This document shows positions 20,982 to 29,904 of a stretch of DNA of 64,000 nt, one piece after another; positions within the stretch are counted from its first letter, which is position 1; every line of letters starts with the position of its first letter. Source of the DNA: Triparma columacea (taxonomy: Eukaryota > Sar > Bolidophyceae > Parmales > Triparmaceae); NCBI GenBank assembly GCA_030267965.1, contig BRYA01000112.1, positions 1 to 64,000 on the forward strand, read 5' to 3'. Position numbers and translations under genes: made by a program. The notes below the pieces were generated by a model. That model saw only the letters and a program-made list of their open reading frames with translations, ran no database searches and was not told where the DNA came from.

Positions 20982-23900
20982 TTAGATTGTGGTGCAATTG
21001 TTTTGGCCCTGCACGTACTGTCCGGAGCCAGAGGTGGTACCGTCAGGGCAATCAATACATAATCCGTTAGTGGGGGGTTCCAGATTAGTTCCTGATTGGC
21101 CGGAGTTAGCGAACATGTTCTGAAAATTGCCGACATCGCATATGTTCCAGACCGTGACGTCCTTGTTAAAGGCACTTGCGCCCTCGAACATTTGCTTCAT
21201 GTCAGTGACACTCGAGACATCCCAACTCCCAATATTCTGGTTGAAGACATAAGCGTTACTGCGTATATTTCAATGCCGAGTGGAGATGTGCGAGATGAGA
21301 TTTGCGTTTGCGTGTGTGAATGTTAGAATGAGAAGCGAGTATATTACTTAAAATAGAATGCAGCAAACATAACACGCAAACCACAAAGTCCTCATCTCCA
21401 AAGCATCTCTCAATACTCACAAGAACATATATGCCATGTTAGTGACACTCGAGACATCCCAACTCCCAATATCCTGGTTGAAGTCAAATGCCTGACTGCG
21501 TTTAATTTAATGCCGAGTGGAAATGTGCGAGATTAGATTTGCGTGTGCGTGTGTGAATGTTAGAATGAGAAGCGAGTGTATTACTTAATATAGAATACAA
21601 CAAAAACAACACGCAATCCACGAAGACCTCATCTCAAAAGCATCTCTCAATACTCACCTGAACATACCCCTCATGTTAGTGACACTCGAGACATTCCAAC
21701 TACCAATATCCTGGTTGAAGACATATGCCTTACTGCGTTGAATCCAATGCCGAGAGGAGATGTGCGAGATGAGATTTGCGTGTGCGTGTGTAAATGTTAG
21801 AATGAGAAGCGAGTGTATTACTTAATATAGAATGCCACAAAGATAACACGCAAACCATGAAGACCTCATCTCCAAAGCATCTCTCAATACTCACGTGAAC
21901 ATATAAGGCATGTCAGTGACACTGGAGACATTCCAACTCCCAATATTCTGGTTGAAGACAACTGCCAAACTGCGTTTAATTCAATGCCGAGTGGTGATGT
22001 GCGAGATGAGATTTGCGTGTGCGTGTGTGAATGTTAGAATGAGAAGCGAGTGTATTACTTAATATAGAATACAACAAAAACAACACGCAAACCACGAAGA
22101 CCTCATCTCCGAAGCATCTCTCAATACTCACTAGAACATATCAGACATGTCAGTGACACTCGAGACATTCCAACTCCCAATATTCTGGTTGAAGGCCTTC
22201 GCGTAACTGCGTTGAATTCAATGCCGAGTGGAGATGTGCGAGATGAGATTTGCGTGTGTGAATGTTAGAATGAGAAGCGAGTATATTACTTAAATTAGAA
22301 ATGCAGCAAAGATAGCACGCAATCCACGAAGACCTCATCTCCAAAGCATCTCTCAATACTCACCTGAACATATACTTCATGTCAGTGACACTCGAGACAT
22401 CCCAACTCCCAATATCCTGGTTGAAGTCATAAGCGAAACTGCGTTCAATTTAAGGCCGAGTTGAAATGTGCGAGAAGAGATTTGCGTGTGAATGTGTGAG
22501 TGTATGTTAGAATGAGAAGCGAGTATATTGCTTAAAATAGGATGCAGCAAAGATATCACGCAAACCACAAAGACCTCATCTTTAAAGCATCTCTCAATAC
22601 TCACCGGAACATATACTTCATATCAGTGACACTCGAGACATCCCAGCTCCCAATAGTCTTGTTGAAGGCTTGAGCGGAACTGCGTTTGATTCAATGCCGA
22701 GTGGAGATGTGCGAGATGAGATTTGCGTGTGCATGTGTGAATGTTAGAATGAGAAGCGAGTATATTGTTTAATATAGAATGCCGCATAGATAACACGCAA
22801 ACCACAAAGACCACATCTCCAAAGCAACACTCAATACTCACATGAACATATTATCCATGTTAGTGACACTCGAGACATCCCAACTCCCAATATCCTGGTT
22901 GAAGACAACTGCCTGACTGCGTTTAATTCAATGCCGAGTGGAGATGCGCGAGGTGAGATTTGTGTGTGTGCGTGTGTGAATGTTAGAATGAGAAGCGAGT
23001 GTATCACTTAAAATAGAATGCAGCAAAGATAGCACGCAAACCACGAAGATCTCATCTCCAAAGCATCTCTCAATACTCACCGGAACATATACCTCATGTC
23101 AGTGACACTCGAGACATCCCAACTCCCAATATCCTGGTTGAAGTCATAAGCGTCACTGCGTTGAATTCAATGCCGAGTGGAGATGTGCGAGATGAGATTT
23201 GCGAGTGCGTGTGTGAATGTTAGAATGAGAAGCGAGTGTAATACTCAATATAGAATGCAGCAAATATAGCACGCAAACCACAAAGACCTCGTCTCCAAAG
23301 CATCACTCAATACTCACCGGAACATATACCCCATGTCAGTGACACTCGAGACATCCCATCCGCTGATGTCCTCGTTGAATGTAGATTGACCAGAGAATGC
23401 ACTTGACATGTCAGTGACATCCCTCGTGCACCTGCTCAGCCGGCGATTTGATTTTGGTCCGCAGGGGGCGGATTGCCGAGAGGAGAATATAAGGGTTAGT
23501 TGTTACTGGGGCTTGCGTGTTCATCTTCCCGTGATGCTTCATTGTCCCGTCCAACTTTGTTCGCCTGCCCACCACATAGTCCCCTCTGCATCCTCTGTAC
23601 TCGCTAGTATTTCCAACTACTTACCAGTTCGCGATGTTGCCGTATGTGCTTATCGCAAGGGGTTGATTAGTAAACCAGAGATCAAGTGCCGTTGGGAAGC
23701 TACTATCGTCGAGGCAGAATTCCTTGGCGCACGTGCACGTGCAGTTGCCGGGGAAGTAACCCCACTGCCAGTTAGCAGGGCCGGGGCCGCAGTTCCTCTT
23801 TTTGACTCTGTTGAAAGTAGCTTCGTCGTCAGAAACAATCGCGTTGACAAGTTTGCTTTCGATAACAGAGCAAAGCTTCGTCCTTGGGCCCTTGGTACTA

Positions 23901-24282
23901 TGAATCTTGTCAACCGAGTCAAACAAGAGGCCGGAGTGGGTGCAGGCGTGGGAGTAGGAGTAGGGACGGGAGTGGGTGCAGGCGTCGGGTTGTCAGTGGG
24001 CCCAGTGAAGTCCATGGCACACGTGCACGTGCAGTTGCCGGGGAAGTAACCCCACTGCGAGGTAGCAGTGCCGGGGCCGCAGTTCCTGTTAAAGACTTTG
24101 TTGAACTCAGCTGCGTCGTCCTGGTTGTTCGCTGAGATCAGTTTGTTTTGGATAACAGAGCAAAGCTTCGTCCTTGTGGTTCTCGTGCTAGAGATCGGGC
24201 TGGTTGTTTCCTCACAAGAATCTTCCGCGAAAGTGGTGTAAACCAGGAGGACGAAGAGGAAAGTAATAACTAGTATCTTCAT
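20982..24282 (-). CDS. Secreted DUF285/BspA-type repeat protein A, one 25-residue repeat per exon (11 exons, one probable 1-nt error)
   Basis: Exons: 24282-23625, 23431-23318, eight of exactly 75 nt (23155-23081, 22916-22842, 22679-22605, 22438-22364, 22206-22132, 21969-21895, 21732-21658, 21495-21421) and 21258-20982. Every intron is phase 2. Exon 1 encodes a signal peptide (MKILVITFLFVLLVYTTFA) and two copies of a Cys-rich module of about 75 residues (RTKLCSVI ... NCGPG ... QWGYFPGNCTCTCA). A Pro/Thr stalk separates the two copies. Each 75-nt exon gives one repeat of the FNQDIGSWDVSSVTDMxxMF type. The last exon ends in a Cys-containing tail, CIDCPDGTTSGSGQYVQGQ. Exon 1 changes frame between the Cys-rich copies near 23921; one extra T in the TTT run restores it and gives the length needed by the phase-2 donor. 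Secretion or surface display is inferred. Confidence 0.88.
21259..23317 (-). repeat. Exon-intron tandem array in gene A, period about 237 bp
   Basis: Each unit is a 75-nt exon plus an intron of 157-166 nt (mostly 162). Introns start GTGAGTATTGAGAGATGC, carry TGCGTGTTATCTTTG-like and ACACACGCACACGCAAATC blocks, and end CAACGCAG or CAAACGCAG. Introns are as similar to one another as the exons are. Confidence 0.95.
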
Positions 24283-24369
24283 GTTATATTGCTGCGGAGC
24301 GATTCGATTGGAGAGAGTTAGAATTAAGTCTGACAGGAGGCTTCTTTGTTTGTTTGTTTTGTGTCCGAA

Positions 24370-24512
24370 GAAAAGTGTCCAATATATCCTCTTTGTGACG
24401 TCTAGGAGGTTAAAAGTGCCATTACCAATGATAATAACTTATGACAGGCGGCTTCTTATTGGGCCCCGAGGAAAAGTGTCCAATATATCCTCTTTGTGAC
24501 GTCTAGGAGGTG
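24370..24512. repeat. Direct repeat upstream of gene A
   Basis: A block of about 41 bp beginning GAAAAGTGTCCAATATATCC and ending GACGTCTAGGAGG is present at about 24370-24410 and 24471-24511, each preceded by a GGCTTCTT variant. It is a local duplication in the promoter-proximal region. Confidence 0.85.
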
Positions 24513-24654
24513 AAAGTGCCCTTTCAGCGATACTAACTAATACGTTTGTCCCCATATCGACAGTACATATATTGATATACCCCTCTGATGGCCAAATAAT
24601 CGCACAGAAAACAATAGGTCGACAAGTCATAAGCATGAGGGGTCAATTTTCACC

Positions 24655-24772
24655 ATATTTGGGGGCGTATGCGAGAAAGAAGTCAATAAATGGTATAATG
24701 ATAGCAAGATTTGAGTTTTTGAGGAGAGCCTAGGAGTAAAGGCGCCCGATATTGGTATAAATACTGACCTGA
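24655..24772. repeat. Module shared by the upstream regions of genes A and B (copy A)
   Basis: A segment of about 118 bp contains CAATAAATGGTATAATGA, then GGCGCCCGAT and GGTATAAAT. It matches 28315-28431 upstream of gene B over its length. It could be shared promoter DNA or the edge of the duplication that produced the two genes. Confidence 0.8.
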
Positions 24773-25119
24773 CTTACTAAAAATCTGACAATCGCACTTC
24801 CCACCAAAATCTGTTCCTTCAACATCTTGTTCTTTCTCAATGTTCAATTATTTGGGGAATCCTCTAAATTTTCCCCACCCGCAATGTTTAAAAAGAGCGC
24901 AACCCTAATCTCTGACTTAGTAGCCCCCCCCCCCCTCCCCCCCCCCAAAAAGAGTGAAGTAGATAAACATGTGTTGAACTAATTGGTCCCATTCATCTCT
25001 TTTTTGCACAGCTTTGTCATTTGAGACGTCCCGACGCCGAAAATAATCCTACGAAAAATCTGTCACATATCATTCCAAATGGCGCTCCATCTCTCTCTAA
25101 CCCTAACCCCCAAATAAAT
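24773..25119. other. Intergenic DNA between repeat genes A and B, no gene seen
   Basis: Includes a poly-C tract (24921-24945) and a short telomere-like CTAACCCTAACCCCC at about 25097-25112. Confidence 0.6.
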
Positions 25120-25262
25120 GGTTTGAGGTTTTTGGAGCCTCCAAAAAAGAAAACGTTTGTTCGTAAAGAGAAAAAGAAATCGTTGGTTCGTAAATTTGTT
25201 GGGACCCTTTTGCATGCCGTTAAACGGTGACTTTAGAGTTACAGAAATTCCAGAATAACTGT
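25120..25262 (-). pseudogene. Relic of the 3' end of an LRR_5 family gene
   Basis: This stretch matches the downstream flank and the last few codons of the LRR_5 paralogs. It has GGAGCCTCCAAAAAAGAAAA, a TTCGTAAA block (duplicated here), TGCATGCCGTTAAACGGTGA and GAAATTCCAGAATAAC, the last being the complement of the conserved C-terminal codons. The match stops abruptly in a CCCTGT repeat, so the body of the gene is gone. Confidence 0.75.
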
Positions 25263-25371
25263 CCCTGTCCCTGTCCCTGTCCCTGTCTCTGTCCCTGCCC
25301 TTGCCCTTGCCCTTGCCCCCCTTACTCCTCGTCCGATGCGTCCTCGTCTGATGTGTCCTCGTCCGATATGT
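25257..25371. repeat. Hexamer and 15-mer tandem repeats at the breakpoint of the relic
   Basis: CCCTGT/CCCTTG hexamers run from about 25257 to 25320. Three copies of a 15-bp unit (CCTCGTCCGATGCGT-like) follow at about 25327-25371, ending just before the stop codon of gene B. Confidence 0.9.
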
Positions 25372-25375
25372 CCGC

Positions 25376-28087
25376 CTACTCTGAAGTGCAAGGGTTTTGG
25401 CCCTCTACGTACTCTCCGGAGCCAGAGGTGGAATTGGCAGGGCAAGCTATGCACTGTCCGTTTGCGGGGGGTACCAGATTAGTTCCTGGTTGGCCGGAGT
25501 TGTCGAACATGAAAGCAAAATTGCCATCCGGATCCGGGAGGATAGGAGGATAGGTTAGGACTTTGCAGACGTTCCAGCCTGTGACGTTCTTGTCAAAGGC
25601 ACTTGCGTAATTGAACATATACTGCATGTCAGTGACACTCGAGACATCCCAACTCCCAATATCCTGGTTGAAGACAGCTGCATTACTGCGTTTAATTTAA
25701 GGCCGAGTGGAGATGTGCGAGATGAGATTTGCGTTTGCGTGTGTGAATGTTAGAATGAGAAGCGAATGTATTACTTAAAATAGAATGCAGCAAAGATAAC
25801 ACGCAAACCACAACGACCTCATCTCCAAAGCATCTCTAAATACTCACGCGAACATACCAGACATGTCAGTGACACTCGAGACATCCCAACTCCCAATATC
25901 CTGGTTGAAGTCAAATGCCTGACTGCGTTTAATTTGATGCCGAGTGGAGATGTGCGAGATGAGATTTGCGTGTGCGTGTGTGAATGTTAGAATGAGAAGC
26001 GAATGTATTACTTAAAATAGAATGCAGCAAATATAACACGCAAACCATGAAGACCTCATCTCCAAAGCATCTCTCAATACTCACGCGAACATTTGTTTCA
26101 TGTAAGTGACACTCGAGACATTCCAACTCCCAATATCCTGGTTGAAGACATAAACGTTACTGCGTTTGATTCAAGGCCGAGTGAAGATGTGCGAGATGAG
26201 ATTTGCGTGTGCGTGTGTGAATGTTAGAATGAGAAGCGAGTATATTACTTGAAATACAATGCCGCAAAATAGCACGCAAACCACAAAGACCTCATCTCCA
26301 AAGCATCTCTCAATACTCACTTGAACATTCCAAACATGGTAGTGACACTCGAGACATCCCACCTTCCAATATCCTGGTTGAAGACATAAGCGCCACTGCG
26401 TTTAATTTGATGCCGAGTGGTGATGTGCAATATGAGATTTGCGTGTGCGTGTGTGAATGTTAGAATGAGAAGCGAGTATATTGCTTAAAATAGGATGCAG
26501 CAAAGATATCACGCAAACCACAAAGACCTCATCTCCAAAGCATCTCTCAATACTCACACGAACATATTATCCATGTTAGTGACACTCGAGACATTCCAAC
26601 TCCCAATATCCTGGTTGAAGTTTTCTGCGCGACTGCATTGAATTCAATGCCGAGTGGTGATGTGCGAGATTAGATTTGCGTGTGCGTGTGTGAATGTTAG
26701 AATGAGAAGCGAGTGTATTACTTAAAATGAAATGCAGCAAAGATAGCACGCAAACCACGAAGACCTCCACTCCAAAGCATCTCTCAATACTCACTAGAAC
26801 ATATCAGACATGTCAGTGACACTCGAGACATCCCAACTCCCAATATTCTGGTTGAAGGCAGAAGAAGAAGAAGAAGAAGCCTGACTGCGTTGAATTCAAT
26901 GCCGAGTGGAAATGTGCGAGATTAGATTTGCGTGTGCGTGTGTGAATGTTAGAATGAGAAGCGAATGTATTACTTAAAATAGGATGCAGCAAAGGTAACA
27001 CGCAAACCACGAAGACCTCATCTCAAAAGCATCTCTAAATACTCACAAGAACATATCAGACATGTCAGTGACACTCGAGACATTCCAACTCCCAATATCC
27101 TGGTTGAAGACACTAGCGCCACTGCGTTTATTTCAAGGCCGAGTGGAGATGTGCGAGATGAGATTGGCGTGTGCGTGTGTGAATGTTAGAATGAGAAGCG
27201 AGTGTATTACTCAAAATAGAATGCAGCAAAGATAGCACGCAAACCACAAAGACCTCATCTCCAAAGCATATCTCAATACTCACAAGAACATACGATACAT
27301 GTTTTTGACACTGGAGACGTCCCATCCGCTGATGTCCTCGTTGAATGTAGACCAGCCAGAGAATGCACTTGACATGTCAGTGACATCCCTCGTGCACCTG
27401 CTCAGCGGGCGATTTAATTTGGGTCCGCAGGGGGCGGATTGCCGAGAGGAGAATATAAGGGTTAGTTGTTACTGGGGCTCGCGTGTTCATCCTCCCGTGA
27501 TGCTTCATTTTCCCGTCCTACTTTGTCCGCCTGCCCACCACATAGCCCCATCTGCATCCTCTCTACTTGCTCGTTCTTCAAACTACTTACCAGTCCGTGA
27601 TGTTGCCGTATGTCCTTGCCGCAAGGGTAGGATTAAAAAACCAGGCATCAAGTGCCGGTTTGAAGGTTTGATCGTCGAGGCAGGGAAACACAGGAGTAGG
27701 CACGGGAGTGGGCGCACGCCTAGGGGGAGTAGTCGCGGGAGTGGGCGCAGGCGTCGGGCTGTTGCCCTTGTTGCCCTTGTTGCCCTTGTTGCCCTTGTTG
27801 CCCTTGTTGCCCTTGTTGCCCTTGTTGCCCTTGTTGCCCTTGTTGCCCTTGTTGCCCTTGTTGCCCTTGTTGCCCTTGTTGCCCTTGTTGCCCTTGTTGC
27901 CCTTTTTGCTCTTCTTGCCGTTAGCAAAGATAATGTTGACATTGTCGCTGATGTCATTACCGCCAAAGGCAAAGTCCTGTAGGCCTCTTGAAGGGGACCT
28001 TAGCGATTTGTCAGTCCCGTGGGTAGTGATGACGAGGAGTACGAAAACTAGCAGCAAAGTAGCGAACAAAGTGACTAGTGACTTCAT
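25376..28087 (-). CDS. Secreted DUF285/BspA-type repeat protein B, one 25-residue repeat per exon (9 exons)
   Basis: Exons: 28087-27591, 27397-27284, 27121-27047, 26884-26795, 26632-26558, 26395-26321, 26159-26085, 25922-25848 and 25685-25376. All introns are phase 2, the frame is intact, and the product is 461 aa. Start chosen at 28087 because MKSLVTLFATLLLVFVLLV is a good signal peptide. Exon 1 then encodes about 16 Lys-Gly-Asn triplets, a Pro/Thr stalk and a short globular segment. That segment ends YGNITDW, the same junction as gene A. Six repeat exons follow: five of 75 nt and one of 90 nt with a Ser-rich insertion from an AAG-type microsatellite. The final exon ends CIACPANSTSGSGEYVEGQN, matching gene A. 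It is a tandem paralog of A with a different N-terminal module. Surface or wall location is inferred. Confidence 0.92.
25686..27283 (-). repeat. Exon-intron tandem array in gene B, period about 237 bp
   Basis: Seven introns of 161-162 nt alternate with repeat exons. Intron sequences are nearly the same as in gene A (GTGAGTATTGAGAGATGC ... CGCAG). Confidence 0.95.
27764..27903 (-). repeat. 9-bp minisatellite encoding (Lys-Gly-Asn)n
   Basis: About 16 perfect TTGCCCTTG units on the + strand lie in exon 1 of gene B. They encode a strongly basic, extended, stalk-like stretch right after the secreted N-terminus. Confidence 0.95.
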
Positions 28088-28314
28088 CTTTGTCAAAATG
28101 AATATGATCAATGTTCAACGGCCGAGGGCGAAGGAAAAGGGCAATTTTGTGTGAGATATCGCACGCTATGAGGGCAGGATAAGTATTTTATATTGTTTTG
28201 AAGGTTGTGTGTGCCTTATATACGTATATTTACACACTTCTAAGGGCTCAATCGACCAGAATTCTGAGTAGAAATCACAGATGTCGAGAACGAGGCGGAA
28301 ATCACAAAAAATCT

Positions 28315-28431
28315 CCATATTTGGGGGCGCATGCAAGAAAAAAATCAATAAATGGTATAATGAAAGCAAGATTTGTACTTTGAAGGAGAGTGTAGGAGGA
28401 AGGGCGCCCGATTTGGTATAAATCCTGACCT
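28315..28431. repeat. Module shared by the upstream regions of genes A and B (copy B)
   Basis: Counterpart of 24655-24772, with CAATAAATGGTATAATGA, GGCGCCCGAT and GGTATAAAT in the same order. Just beyond it, at about 28497-28517, is a short CCTCCAAAAAAGAAAACGTTT piece of LRR_5-family 3' flank. Confidence 0.8.
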
Positions 28432-28515
28432 TTTAATTTGCTTACAGAATTTCCTTCAGAAGGGAATCGAAACAAGGTAATGGTTGAGTTTTAGAGCCTC
28501 CAAAAAAGAAAACGT

Positions 28516-29595
28516 TTACAGGTAAACACCATAGCTTATCGAGCTCCGGCTGCTGTCTACATCCTTGTAGAATACGTCCTCGTACACCGCTCCCGCCTCC
28601 GCTACAATTCCCTCCTCCTGCATGTCCCTCCAAACGTCCCCCACCCCCCCCTGGTTCGTGTCGTCTACGATAAGGAGGTGACCTCCGGGGTCGACGGCGG
28701 CCCCGAAGCTGGCGATGTCGCTCCTGGCGACGGCCGGGGTGTGTCCGCCGTCCACGAATACGACGTGGCAGGGATCCTCCAAACCTGCAGAAACGAGAGA
28801 AGCAAAATGAGGGACAGTCTCCAAACTGTCACCGAAGGTTATCCCGAACCTACCCGACCCAAACCTCTCCTCCAAATGCCTGCTCGCTGGTAAGCTATAC
28901 TCGTGCTCCCCTATATCGAATGCCCTAACCCTAATCCCTCCGTCCTCCATCAGCCATATAAGTGAGCTGTGTCCCATATTGTATCCGACCTCGCAGACCT
29001 CGATCGTCCCCCCGTGTCCCCCCCCCCTCTTGGCCCTAACGAACTCCCCCAGCAGGTTCCTCAGGTACTGGTACTTGAACCCGTAGAAGAGCGTCCCCCC
29101 CTCTATTACGCAGGTCTCCCTTGCCTCGGTAGCATTTTGTCGTTCAAAGTGTCATTCCTGTAAAGGTAGGCTTGGCTGCAGTCCTTACCGTACGGTGTGT
29201 TTATCTTGTTTATACTATGCGCCATCGCTTGCTAAGATGAAGGGAAGGGGAGAGGGGTTAGAGTTTGTGTGGGTCAAAAAGCCTTCTCACGTTTTCCTCG
29301 TTCTCACCTGAAATAAGTATTCAGCTGCGTCTTCACCTTCCCCCATAATTTGCCTTCGTTCCACAAGTTCCTTGAGGCTTTCGATCGTCGCTTGTCTGTC
29401 GTAGCTGTCGTAGCATATTTTAACGATCTCCCCCGAGACTATTATTAGCATGTCATGGTGGTGTGGCCGGAGGGAGAGATAGTGGGGGGAGGGGAAGGTG
29501 TTGGAACAGGGGAGGGGGGGGGGGGAGGAGGATGTGGGGGGGAGGAAGAGAAGGAGGAGGGGAAGGAGGAGGGGGGAGAAGAGGGGAATCAACAT
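28516..29595 (-). CDS. SAM-dependent methyltransferase-like protein with N-terminal signal anchor (one probable 1-nt error)
   Basis: Exon 1 is 29595-29308 and exon 2 is 29231-28516 (GTGAGA donor, TTAG acceptor, phase 0). The N-terminus MLIPLFSPLLLPLLLLFLPP is a signal or anchor sequence. The C-terminal part has an EVCEVGYNMGHSSLIWL motif I glycine loop, an acidic strand end (RAFDIGEHEY), GDSLET, and a VVFVDGGHTPAVARSDI segment with LLIVDDTNQGGV. These fit class I methyltransferases of the Methyltransf_24 type. Exon 2 changes frame near 29135: adding one A to the AAAA run joins the halves and gives 334 aa. The acceptor is unknown; ER or Golgi lumenal action is inferred from the anchor. Confidence 0.75.
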
Positions 29596-29904
29596 GGCAG
29601 AAATGGAGGAGGGGTCGAGGGGGGGGGAGGGGGGGAGGGTTGGGGAAAGGCTGGGGAGGAGGATTTAGAGCTAGATGAAGTATCGTACTGAACCGAGGTG
29701 CGTGGGTTCAAGGTACCGAAATATAGGTGGCGGGAGAATTAGAGGCTTGATGGGTTTCCCAACATTTATTTGCTTCCTTCCGGAATCCACATTTCCACAA
29801 AATAACAACAATGTTTTGCTTATTTTTGGTTGAATTCGTCCATTAGTTTTAGGTGTTGTTGTTCCCTTCGTGGTTTTAAAAATGCATGTTCCTTCACTCC
29901 CCCC

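Noticed and set aside
22150..27325. Many minus-strand open frames of 63-75 codons (MSIERCFGDEVFVVC type)
   Set aside because: They are read through the conserved introns in a frame different from the coding one and are interrupted by the exon junctions.
21200..27330. Regular spacing of about 237 bp resembling a CRISPR-like or satellite array
   Set aside because: The repeated units resolve into 75-nt coding exons and introns with GT-AG boundaries. The spacing is too long, and there are no unique spacers.
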